19,134 nt of DNA from Candidatus Woesearchaeota archaeon (GTDB taxonomy: Archaea; Nanobdellota; Nanobdellia; Woesearchaeales; JACPBV01): contig JAHWHQ010000082.1 of assembly GCA_019323195.1 (NCBI GenBank), positions 1 through 19,134 on the forward strand, given 5' to 3'. Positions 11,825 through 18,555 of the stretch are shown piece after piece. Numbering within the stretch: position 1 is the first letter of the stretch; each line of letters starts with the position of its first letter. A program made the position numbers and the translations under genes. The notes under the pieces are model-generated. The model saw nothing but the letters and a program-made list of their open reading frames with translations, made no database searches and was not told where the DNA came from.

Positions 11825-12419
11825 TTTTCTTGTCTTTCTTATCTTCACCAGGTTTAGGAGCAGATGGCTTATTATCAGCGCTTCCTGCCTTTTTTTCAGC
11901 ATGCCTTAAGGAATCTTTTTTCTCAGCAGAATCCTGCTTTTCAGCTGGCTTAGCAGCATCTGCCTTCTTTTGCGCTTTCTGCCCTTCAGCAGGCCTTGGG
12001 CCTGCTATCTTAGTGGCAGTATTGTCCATCAGCTTGATCCCTTTTGGGGTTATTATCCTACCCTTATGAACGTTCTTTTTCTCTTTTTTTATCAGTTCAG
12101 CCTTTTCAAGCTGCTGCAGTATCTTTCTTATTATGTTTCCTGAGCCTTTCTTGAACCTTTCAGGCGCATAGCCCATGTTTTTCTTCCCGCCGTAAAGAAC
12201 CCTCAGCTTAGATACCCCTATAGGGCCCTTCAGCCTTACCTTCCTCAATACAGAGGCAGCCCTGACATACCACCAGTCATCCCTTGCCGGGATCCTTTCC
12301 TTGTGCGCGCCTGTCTTGACAAAGTGCGCCCATGCAGGCTCTTTTACAGCCTCAAGCTTCTGCAGCTCTTTAGCCAGGGCTTCTATCAGCTCAGTTGCAT
12401 CAACATCATATATTGTCAT
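11817..12419 (-). CDS. rps19e: Ribosomal protein S19e with an extended low-complexity tail
   Basis: A small-subunit ribosomal protein needed for 30S maturation, first gene of the cluster. The S19e domain covers residues 1-145: TIYDVDATELIEALAKELQK at the start, EPAWAHFVKTGAHKERIPAR, DDWWYVRAASVLRKVRLKGP, and the winged-helix end IIRKILQQLEKAELIKK...RIITPKGIKLMD. Usual length is about 150; here residues 146-200 add a Lys/Ala/Pro/Asp-rich tail (EGQKAQKKADAAKPAEKQ onward). A GGTGG Shine-Dalgarno lies at 12434-12430. The last eight bases overlap the PDCD5 start. Confidence 0.94.
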   Translation of the reverse strand: MTIYDVDATELIEALAKELQKLEAVKEPAWAHFVKTGAHKERIPARDDWWYVRAASVLRKVRLKGPIGVSKLRVLYGGKKNMGYAPERFKKGSGNIIRKILQQLEKAELIKKEKKNVHKGRIITPKGIKLMDNTATKIAGPRPAEGQKAQKKADAAKPAEKQDSAEKKDSLRHAEKKAGSADNKPSAPKPGEDKKDKKNG

Positions 12420-12447
12420 TTTTAATCATCCACCTTTTGCATCGTTC

Positions 12448-12461
12448 ATGCCTTGCGGCAT
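12448..12461 (-). promoter_or_regulatory. Small perfect hairpin in the S19e leader
   Basis: ATGCC-TTGC-GGCAT forms a five-base-pair stem with a tetraloop about 15 nt upstream of the Shine-Dalgarno. It would be in the mRNA if transcription starts at the TATA box near 12508-12516. A structured leader on a ribosomal operon could serve autoregulation; this is speculation. Confidence 0.3.
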
Positions 12462-12507
12462 TAGAAAGGCTATAGTTAAATAACCTGGGTATAGGAATTC
12501 TAAGGCT

Positions 12508-12516
12508 ATTTATAAA
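12508..12516 (-). promoter_or_regulatory. TATA box for the S19e operon
   Basis: TTTATAAAT on the minus strand, 17 bp from the end of the palindromic element at 12534. It implies a leader of about 65-70 nt. A weaker A/T match (TTATTTAAC, near 12476-12484) would give a shorter leader. Confidence 0.5.
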
Positions 12517-12533
12517 GGTTTTGAATCTTGCCT

Positions 12534-12699
12534 GGCTGTGTTGAAAATGTAGGTTAGCAGCCGAAGGTCAAAATCCTATTAAAGAAAACTTAAAGGTGAC
12601 AAGGGGGTTGACCCCGTCGGGGAACGTCAGCCATTAATGTAAAAGATTAAGGATTTTGAAGCTGCTAACCCGAAGCGGAGCGAGATTTTCAACACAGCC
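12534..12699 (-). mobile_element. Palindromic MITE-like element, subfamily A, copy 2
   Basis: A 166-bp copy in the opposite orientation to copy 1. Perfect terminal repeats GGCTGTGTTGAAAAT (12534-12548) and their complement (12685-12699). GGTTAGCAGC and CAAAATCCT inner stems pair as in copy 1; the apex on the minus strand is CCCC-GAC-GGGG, then TCAACCCCC. It is flanked by an 11-bp direct repeat with one difference, GAATCTTGCCT (12523-12533) and GAATTTTGCCT (12700-12710), read as a target duplication. It lies 40 bp after the TrmB gene stop and 17 bp before the S19e TATA box, both minus strand. Confidence 0.87.
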
Positions 12700-12739
12700 G
12701 AATTTTGCCTGTCATCCTTATATTTAATAAAACAGAAAA

Positions 12740-13504
12740 TTACAAAGAACCGATCATCTGCTTCAATGCTGCAGCGAAGAACTCGGACTTGACCCATACT
12801 GCAGAATCATAGCTCTTGTCTACCAATCCGTCGTTTGTCATGAACAGCAGCTCATTGTCAACTATAACTATCCTTCCCTTTGCGTCTGAATCCTTCAGAT
12901 CAGCGACGCCCTGGACCTTTTTAACTGCCTTCTTGTCAAGAGGCGCTATTATCCTTATCTTTACCCCTTTCTTTTTCAGCCTTCTCAGGATATTATGCAG
13001 CAGGTTGGCCTTCCTTACAAAGCCCTCTTTTGTCGTAACTATAAGGACAGACTTCTGCGCCTTCTCCACCATCTTCTTAAGGTGATGGTTGATATTGTCC
13101 CTTCCGACAAGGGAGTTTGAAAGCTCGCTTCCGTCAACCTTCTCAATGCCTGTCTTGTGGAGAAGCTGCAGCTCCTTGAATATGTCTGTATCCTTTATGT
13201 CCTCTATCATCCTCAGGCTCAGTTCAGTATCCTCAGTGATGTCCTTCTTGACCCTTTCGACTATCTCGCCCGGCTGTATGGCTATGTACTTGATAGGCTT
13301 GCCTATCTTCATTATTATGAACCCTTTCTTCTCCAGGCTCTCAAGAACGTCATAGCACCTGCTTCTTGGCACGCTGCTAAGGTCAGCCAACTCCCCTGCT
13401 GTCGCGATCCCCTTCGAAAGCAAAACTGTCCATATCTTTGCCTCATAGATGTTAAGCCTGAAATCAGCTTTAAGCTCGTTAAGCAATTCCTCTTTGGCAA
13501 CCAT
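12740..13504 (-). CDS. TrmB-family transcription regulator
   Basis: A 254-residue archaeal regulator. Residues 10-85 form the TrmB winged helix (FRLNIYEAKIWTVLLSKGIA, AGELADLSSVPRSRCYDVLE, KKGFIIMKIGKPIKY). After a helical linker (residues 85-130), residues 135-254 form the effector-type domain with phospholipase-D-like fold strands (VLIVTTKEGFV, VKIRIIAPLD, GRIVIVDNELLFMTNDG). Classical TrmB proteins sense sugars in the C-terminal domain; this one is shorter and its ligand cannot be inferred. It has its own promoter with a nearby palindrome. It is in tandem with asd, transcribed on the same strand but separately. Confidence 0.88.
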   Translation of the reverse strand: MVAKEELLNELKADFRLNIYEAKIWTVLLSKGIATAGELADLSSVPRSRCYDVLESLEKKGFIIMKIGKPIKYIAIQPGEIVERVKKDITEDTELSLRMIEDIKDTDIFKELQLLHKTGIEKVDGSELSNSLVGRDNINHHLKKMVEKAQKSVLIVTTKEGFVRKANLLHNILRRLKKKGVKIRIIAPLDKKAVKKVQGVADLKDSDAKGRIVIVDNELLFMTNDGLVDKSYDSAVWVKSEFFAAALKQMIGSL

Positions 13505-13529
13505 TCTAAAAACAAGAATTTTTTATTCC

Positions 13530-13568
13530 TATTTAAACCTTTCGTTTGTGTTTTTACTTTGAAGTAAA
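13530..13568 (-). promoter_or_regulatory. TrmB-type gene promoter with upstream palindrome
   Basis: TATA box TTTAAATAG on the minus strand (about 13538-13530) is roughly 30 bases before the ATG at 13504. Fifteen bp upstream is the palindrome TTTACTT-TG-AAGTAAA (13553-13568). Its half-sites resemble the TACTT/AAGTA half-sites I recall for Thermococcales TrmB operators, so autoregulation is plausible. Confidence 0.45.
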
Positions 13569-13613
13569 TAAAATAATAAAGAGATGATTGTCTTTTCGAC
13601 GATTAATGGCAGA

Positions 13614-14627
13614 TCACCCAAACCTTTTCTTGACTATAAGCTCCCCGATCTGCACTGCGTTCAGAGCAGCGCCTTTCAGTATCTGGTCTCCGCAGACAAA
13701 GAACTCCAAGCCTTTGTCGCCGAAGATAAGGCTGTTCCTTATCCTTCCCACCTCTACATCGTACTTATTGGTGGCTGTCAAGGGCATCGGGTAGATGTTG
13801 TTCCTGATGTCATCCCTTACCTCGATCCCTTTTGTCTCGCTGAATATCTTCCTTATCTCCTCCGGCTTTACCGGCTTTTTAGTCTCTGCAACGATGCTCT
13901 CTGAATGCACCCTCATCGTGGGTATCCTTACGCAGGTGCACGAGATAGGGATCTTTTCATCATTAAAGATCTTGTGCGTCTCCCACACGACCTTCATCTC
14001 CTCCCTTGTGTAGTCATTTTCCTGGAAGGTGTCGATATGCGGTATTACATTGAACGGTATCGGATAGGCAAATATCCTGTTTCCCGGCTTTTCATTTTTA
14101 AGTGCCTTTCTTGTCTCTTCTTCCAATTCCTCCATGCCGCCGTTGCCTGCACCGCTTGTTGACTGGTAGGTTGAGATCATGACCTTTTTAAGGCCGTATT
14201 TCTGGTATATCTTCCATAACGGTATTGCAGCTATGGCAGTCGTGCAGTTGGGGTTTGCTATAAGATTAGAATCGCCGATAGCATCAGGGTTTATCTCCGG
14301 TATTACCAACGGGACATCCTTGTCATACCTGAAGGTTGATGAATTGTCAATGACGATGCATCCTGCCTCTGCAGCCTTAGGGGCATTCTCCTTAGGCCAG
14401 CCGCCTCCTATAGCGAAAAATGCCATGTCCAGCCCTGAATAATCTGCATTATCAGAGTTTTCTACCGTGATATCCCCAAGCGGGGTTTTTATTACCTTTC
14501 CCTCAGACCTGCTTGATGCGTATAGCCTTAATGATTCAATAGGGAACTGCCTGTCAAAAAGAACCTTTAACAGCTCCCTGCCGACCATGCCTGTTGCCCC
14601 GAATATGCCAACTTTCAGTTTTTTCAT
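13614..14627 (-). CDS. asd: Aspartate-semialdehyde dehydrogenase
   Basis: NADPH-dependent reduction of aspartyl phosphate to aspartate semialdehyde, the branch point to lysine, threonine and methionine. The 337-residue length is normal. The Rossmann start is VGIFGATGMVGRELLKVL (6-23). The catalytic Cys128 lies in ANPNCTTAIA. STYQSTSGAG (152-161) and RIPTMRVHSE, with substrate Arg and catalytic His241, complete the active site. GDQILKGAALNAVQIGELIV ends the protein. It resembles the bacterial USG-1 type rather than the shorter-motif archaeal/fungal type (my impression; a tree would decide). A strong Shine-Dalgarno AGGTGAT (14637-14631) precedes the ATG. No other gene of the pathway is in the window. 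Confidence 0.95.
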   Translation of the reverse strand: MKKLKVGIFGATGMVGRELLKVLFDRQFPIESLRLYASSRSEGKVIKTPLGDITVENSDNADYSGLDMAFFAIGGGWPKENAPKAAEAGCIVIDNSSTFRYDKDVPLVIPEINPDAIGDSNLIANPNCTTAIAAIPLWKIYQKYGLKKVMISTYQSTSGAGNGGMEELEEETRKALKNEKPGNRIFAYPIPFNVIPHIDTFQENDYTREEMKVVWETHKIFNDEKIPISCTCVRIPTMRVHSESIVAETKKPVKPEEIRKIFSETKGIEVRDDIRNNIYPMPLTATNKYDVEVGRIRNSLIFGDKGLEFFVCGDQILKGAALNAVQIGELIVKKRFG

Positions 14628-14674
14628 TTGATCACCTTATGATTATTGCTTTTAGCCTAAGTGCATTATGTCTG

Positions 14675-14682
14675 CTTATAAA
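14675..14682 (-). promoter_or_regulatory. TATA box for asd
   Basis: TTTATAAG on the minus strand, about 50 bases before the ATG, giving a leader of roughly 28 nt that includes the AGGTGAT ribosome-binding site. It is divergent from the lysS promoter, and the subfamily B element lies between the two. Confidence 0.5.
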
Positions 14683-14717
14683 GGTTATGTTAGGATTGTA
14701 ACATGAAAGCTGAAAAC

Positions 14718-14882
14718 AGCTCCATCCATAAAATCCTTCGGGGTTGCCATCGGCTCGCTCAGAGCCTGCAATTTATTTAAGAGCGGCCCCTCCCCGTAAG
14801 GGGCATCACCCTCCGCTAATGATGTGTTAGGGAATGTATCGCTCACAAAATTGATGGCAACCTTCATTTTATGGATGAAGCT
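14718..14882 (+). mobile_element. Palindromic MITE-like element, subfamily B
   Basis: A 165-bp palindrome with 17-bp terminal repeats differing at one base (AGCTCCATCCATAAAAT at 14718-14734; complement of AGCTTCATCCATAAAAT at 14866-14882). A perfect 9-bp target duplication GCTGAAAAC flanks it (14709-14717 and 14883-14891). Inner stems: GGTTGCCATC on both arms, AGCGG with CCGCT, and the apex CCCC-GTAA-GGGG followed by CATCACCC. Sequence differs from subfamily A, but length, target-duplication size, stem order and apex are the same. It lies between the divergent asd and lysS promoters, 14-15 bp from the lysS TATA box. Confidence 0.82.
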
Positions 14883-14896
14883 GCTGAAAACAATAA

Positions 14897-14906
14897 TTTT
14901 ATATAA
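14897..14906 (+). promoter_or_regulatory. TATA box for lysS
   Basis: TTTTATATAA centred about 27 bases before the lysS ATG, predicting a leaderless mRNA. Confidence 0.6.
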
Positions 14907-14928
14907 CCGATAAGACAAACCCCTTACC

Positions 14929-16500
14929 ATGGCTAAGAATGAATCGATGCACTGGGCAGACCAGATAGCAAGGAAGGTTGTAAAGGAAAAAGGCAGCAGG
15001 AGCAGCTATGTTGTTGCCGCTGGGATTACACCTTCCGGGACTGTGCATATCGGCAATTTCAGGGAGATGATCACTGTCGATCTTGTTAACAGGGCGTTAA
15101 AGGCATTGGGCAAGAAAGTAAGGTTCATCTACAGCTGGGATGATTATGATGTTTTCAGGAAGATCCCCAAGAACATGCCCGATCCTGAAGTTCTTAAAAA
15201 ATACCTAAGGAAGCCTATCGTTGACACGCCGGATACCTTTAAGTGCCACAAGAGCTATGCAGAGCATAATGAGAAAGAGGTCGAGGATGTTCTTCCATCA
15301 GTCGGAATAAAGCCTGAATTCCTTTATCAGAGCAAAAAATACAGGAGCTGCGACTATAAGGAGGAGATAAGGTTTGTCCTTAACAATAAGGAGAAAGCAA
15401 GGCTGATCCTGGACAAGTTCAGGAAAGAGCCCCTGCCTGAGCAATGGTATCCCTTGTCTGTCTATTGCGAGAGATGCAATACAGACGAGACAAAGGTTAC
15501 CGGCTATGACAACAGATACACAGTATCTTATACCTGTAACTGCGGTTTTGAAGGAAAGGCCGATTTCAGCAAAAAAGGGATCGTAAAGCTCCCATGGCGC
15601 CTGGACTGGTGCATGCGCTGGCATCATGAGAAGGTAGATTTTGAGCCTGGCGGCAAGGAGCACAGCACTGTCGGAGGGAGCTACTCTACCGCAAAGCTGC
15701 TCGTTAAGGAGCTTTATGATATAGACGCCCCTGTGTACCAGAAGTATGATTTTATCATCCTTAAGGGCATTGGAGGGAAGATGTCCAGCTCTGCAGGTAA
15801 TGTGATAACATTGAAGGATGCCCTTGATGTCTATGAGCCCGGGATAATAAGGTACCTTTTTGCGTCTACAAGGCCGGATGCAGAATTTTCGATCAGCTTT
15901 GACCTTGATGTCTTAAAGGTCTACGAGGACTTTGACAGGTGCGAAAGGGTCTATTATAAGAAAGAGAAGGTCGAGAATAAGGAGTTTCTTAAGCAGAAAA
16001 GAATCTATGAGCTGAGCTGCATAGAGAAGCCATCAAAGAGTATGCCTTTCCAGGCATCGTTCAGGCATCTGTGCAACACTGTCCAGATCTATGAGGATGA
16101 TCTTTCAAAGATAAGGGAAAGCTATGGCATTAAAGGCAAGCAGGACATTGAAAGGCTGAAGATAAGGGCAGGATGCGCCTCTAACTGGCTTTCAAGGTAT
16201 GCTCCTGAGGAAATGAGATTCCATGTCCAGAAAGAGGTTAAGATCAGGCTTGAAGGCAGGGAAAAAGAGGCTATTGGTAAATTGGTGGATTATTTGAAAA
16301 AGCACGCTCAATTAGATGAGAAGCTGTTGTATGAGGAATTTTATAATATCGCTAAGGCCAGTGGTTTAGAGACAAAGGAGTTCTTTAAGGTTTGCTACAG
16401 AATTTTGATAAATAAGGAAAGAGGGCCAAGGTTAGCACCTTTTATCCTTACTTTGGGAAGGGAAAGGGTCGTTAAGCTGCTTGAAAGCATCAAGCCCTAG
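14929..16500 (+). CDS. lysS: Lysyl-tRNA synthetase, class I
   Basis: Charges tRNA-Lys. This is the class I enzyme, typical of many archaea and unrelated to the bacterial class II LysRS. It has 523 residues. The Rossmann-fold signature is TPSGTVHIGNFREM (HIGN at 40-43) and the second signature is KMSSS (284-288). WRLDWCMRWHHEKVDFEPGG and KEHSTVGGSYSTA are class I LysRS motifs. A probable zinc-binding insert has Cys180, Cys183, Cys203 and Cys205. The C-terminal helical anticodon-binding region covers about 330-523. The leaderless promoter supports this ATG over a later Met7. Confidence 0.95.
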   Translation: MAKNESMHWADQIARKVVKEKGSRSSYVVAAGITPSGTVHIGNFREMITVDLVNRALKALGKKVRFIYSWDDYDVFRKIPKNMPDPEVLKKYLRKPIVDTPDTFKCHKSYAEHNEKEVEDVLPSVGIKPEFLYQSKKYRSCDYKEEIRFVLNNKEKARLILDKFRKEPLPEQWYPLSVYCERCNTDETKVTGYDNRYTVSYTCNCGFEGKADFSKKGIVKLPWRLDWCMRWHHEKVDFEPGGKEHSTVGGSYSTAKLLVKELYDIDAPVYQKYDFIILKGIGGKMSSSAGNVITLKDALDVYEPGIIRYLFASTRPDAEFSISFDLDVLKVYEDFDRCERVYYKKEKVENKEFLKQKRIYELSCIEKPSKSMPFQASFRHLCNTVQIYEDDLSKIRESYGIKGKQDIERLKIRAGCASNWLSRYAPEEMRFHVQKEVKIRLEGREKEAIGKLVDYLKKHAQLDEKLLYEEFYNIAKASGLETKEFFKVCYRILINKERGPRLAPFILTLGRERVVKLLESIKP

Positions 16501-16534
16501 TTCCTTATTCTTATTATCGCTTTGGGGGTATCTT

Positions 16535-16921
16535 ATGGGACAGGTGAATCTGACAAGGCTAAGGCTTATATCGGTATTGCTGCTCCTGCTTGCAGCAGGC
16601 TTATCCATAACAGGATGCGGTTCAGGCAGCAGCAATAGCAGCCCTGAAGGGGAGGCTAAGCTGGTGATAAGGGCAGATGGCAATGAAAAAACCGAAAGAT
16701 TTAAGTTCAGAAAAGGCACTCCGTTAGGCATACTTAACTACAACCATTCAGTAAAGACAGCTTTGAACGACAACTTCATAGAATGCATTGATGGTGTATG
16801 CGCAGACAGCAGCCATATCTGGGTGGTTTATATCAACAACAAAAGCCTTGATCACGGGCTGAAGAGGTATAAGCTGAGTGACGGGGATGTTGTCATGTTC
16901 GAGTTTGGGGGAAATACCTAG
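16535..16921 (+). CDS. Lipoprotein with a DUF4430-like (transcobalamin C-terminal-like) domain
   Basis: A 128-residue exported protein. The start at 16535 is set by GGGGG at 16524-16528; an in-frame ATG at 16481 lies inside lysS. Residues 1-27 are a signal peptide with a lipobox, SITGC, giving Cys28 as the lipid anchor. A Gly/Ser linker follows. Residues 40-124 look like a small DUF4430-type beta domain: AKLVIRADG, GTPLGILNYN, a possible disulfide pair in ECIDGVCAD, WVVYINNKSLD and LSDGDVVMFEF. In other proteins this domain binds ligands such as cobalamin or tethers surface proteins; no specific ligand can be claimed. The surface-protein gene starts 13 bp downstream, so the two are probably one unit. 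Confidence 0.72.
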   Translation: MGQVNLTRLRLISVLLLLLAAGLSITGCGSGSSNSSPEGEAKLVIRADGNEKTERFKFRKGTPLGILNYNHSVKTALNDNFIECIDGVCADSSHIWVVYINNKSLDHGLKRYKLSDGDVVMFEFGGNT

Positions 16922-16934
16922 GATTTTATACAAG

Positions 16935-18335
16935 ATGAAAAAAATAATTACAGCATTGCTGGTCCTGCTTTTCGTCATCCAGGCAGCCAGCGCAGCAGAT
17001 GTCTGTGTTATCGCCTACCAGAGCAGGGGCGGGATAGACACCAAATGCATCGATGTTGATGAAGGCATTAACGGCTATGATCTTCTTAACGGGCTTAGAT
17101 GGAATATAGGCTGGCTCAACACCACCACACGTCATGAGCTGAACAGCATAGGGGAAACAGCCAATGAGGGCAGCTCTGAGTGGCGTTTTAGCCTTGCCAT
17201 GGGCAGCGGCTGGTTCCTTCCTGAGATAGGCTTAGACGGGGAAGACGGCTGCTGGAACCGCGACAGGGATTCTGACGAGGGCCATTATTGCGTAACGGAT
17301 GAGGATGTGATAGGCCTTGCTTACGGCAGCCCTGGCGCAAAGCCTGAGATGTTCATCGCGAACATAAGCGCCATATATGTTGACGGTGAAAGGCAGACAG
17401 ATTCAAGGACAAAGGGGGGAAAGATCGATAAGGTCTTCCCAGGCTCTGAAATCGAGATAAGGCTTGAATTCAGGAACCTATACCACCATACCACAGACAT
17501 CAACACAGAAGATATCTCTGTCAGGGCTGTAATAGAGGGGATTGACGACCAGGATGATATCAGGCTGGAGATCCCTGAGTTTGACCTTATGGTTGATAAG
17601 ATGACAGCAAAAGAGCTTGACTTTACGGTCCCTGTAGATGTTGAGGCAAAAGACCGCATAATGACCATAGAGCTCAAGGCAAAGGACAGCTCCGGGATAA
17701 GGTATGATGAAGAGTTCACCTATGACGTAGAGGTGGAGAAAAGGGAGCATGACCTAAGGATGCTGTATGCGGGATTTGATAAGGATTCCTATTCCTGCGG
17801 AACTACTGCAGTCCTTAACCTGTCCCTTATCAATGCAGGGTCTGAGGAAGAGAATGTGAACCTTAGGATAGGGAACAAGGACCTTAAGCTGGACCTATAT
17901 GAGCGGTTTAAGCTCTCCAACAAGGCGTTTGACGGGACAAGCAGGTACATCAACAAGCTGAACATAAGGATACCTGATAATACAGCACAGGGCAATTATC
18001 CTGTAAGCATAAAGGCTGATTACAGCGGAAAGACAGAAAGCAGAAGCCTGAACCTTTTTGTGTCAGAGTGCGATATAAAGGATGTTGTTAAGCAGGAAGA
18101 GAGCGAGCTAAGCAAGGTTTCTAAAGAGGTCCAGGAAGAACCTGTTTCACTCCCTGCGGCTGGACCTGCAGAGGCAGGAGAGAAGGCAGAGAAAGAAGAT
18201 AAGAAGGAAGATCCAGTTGTCCAGGAAAAGATAAATAAGAACCTTCCTTTAATCTTGACCCTTGTCCTGGCAGTTCTGCTGTTTGCAGCAGTGTTGCTGT
18301 TTGTGGTCCTTATGGTGAAGTTCGGCAGGAGGTAG
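16935..18335 (+). CDS. Membrane-anchored surface protein, N-terminal domain resembling the upstream lipoprotein
   Basis: A 466-residue protein with a signal peptide (MKKIITALLVLLFVIQAASA), a large extracellular part and one C-terminal membrane helix (about 437-462) ending VKFGRR. Residues 21-150 hold three to four cysteine pairs and a DUF4430-like pattern (VDEGINGYDLLNGLRWNIGW and DEDVIGLAYGSPG). Residues 165-380 look like two immunoglobulin-like/CARDB-type beta domains (VFPGSEIEIRLEFRNLY; YSCGTTAVLNLSLINAGSEE). A Lys/Glu/Pro-rich stalk (385-435) precedes the membrane helix. An upstream in-frame ATG at 16878 would lie inside the lipoprotein gene and break the signal peptide. Likely a cell-surface adhesin or receptor; exact role unknown. 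Its stop codon overlaps the target duplication of the next palindromic element. Confidence 0.78.
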   Translation: MKKIITALLVLLFVIQAASAADVCVIAYQSRGGIDTKCIDVDEGINGYDLLNGLRWNIGWLNTTTRHELNSIGETANEGSSEWRFSLAMGSGWFLPEIGLDGEDGCWNRDRDSDEGHYCVTDEDVIGLAYGSPGAKPEMFIANISAIYVDGERQTDSRTKGGKIDKVFPGSEIEIRLEFRNLYHHTTDINTEDISVRAVIEGIDDQDDIRLEIPEFDLMVDKMTAKELDFTVPVDVEAKDRIMTIELKAKDSSGIRYDEEFTYDVEVEKREHDLRMLYAGFDKDSYSCGTTAVLNLSLINAGSEEENVNLRIGNKDLKLDLYERFKLSNKAFDGTSRYINKLNIRIPDNTAQGNYPVSIKADYSGKTESRSLNLFVSECDIKDVVKQEESELSKVSKEVQEEPVSLPAAGPAEAGEKAEKEDKKEDPVVQEKINKNLPLILTLVLAVLLFAAVLLFVVLMVKFGRR

Positions 18336-18342
18336 CCCACCC

Positions 18343-18507
18343 GGCTGTGTTGAAAATGTAGGTTAGCAGCCTAAGGTCAAAATCCTATTAAATAGTTCTT
18401 GAAGCTGACAGGGGGGTTGGACCCGTCGGGGGATGTCAGCTATCAATGTAAACATCAAGGATTTTGAAGCTGCTAACCCGAAGCGGAGCGAGATTTTCAA
18501 CACAGCC
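18343..18507 (-). mobile_element. Palindromic MITE-like element, subfamily A, copy 3
   Basis: A 165-bp copy in the same orientation as copy 2. Perfect terminal repeats GGCTGTGTTGAAAAT (18343-18357) and their complement (18493-18507). It is flanked by a perfect 9-bp target duplication AGCCCACCC (18334-18342 and 18508-18516), the left copy of which overlaps the stop codon of the surface-protein gene. Inner stems and apex are as in copy 2, with paired changes (TGACA/TGTCA closing stem; minus-strand apex CCCCC-GAC-GGG, then TCCAACCCCCC). The right end lies 15 bp before the TATA box of the next gene. Confidence 0.88.
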
Positions 18508-18522
18508 AGCCCACCCGCAACA

Positions 18523-18530
18523 TTTAAATA
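18523..18530 (+). promoter_or_regulatory. TATA box for the membrane protein at 18556
   Basis: TTTAAATA, 26-33 bases before the ATG, predicting a leaderless mRNA. Confidence 0.55.
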
Positions 18531-18555
18531 CTTAAGGCCTGATAATTGATAAATA

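Noticed and set aside
14685..14930. Minus-strand open frame across the subfamily B element, and the similar one at 8984-9190
   Set aside because: Both simply read through the palindromic elements. The shared peptide HKMKVAI comes from the common terminal repeat, not from a protein family.
16878..16934. Upstream ATG for the surface protein
   Set aside because: It lies within the lipoprotein gene and would place 19 residues in front of a complete signal peptide.
5035..18507. The repeated 165-bp units as a CRISPR or as tRNA-like genes
   Set aside because: Copies are thousands of bases apart, palindromic along their whole length and flanked by target duplications. There are no regular short repeats with spacers and no tRNA cloverleaf.
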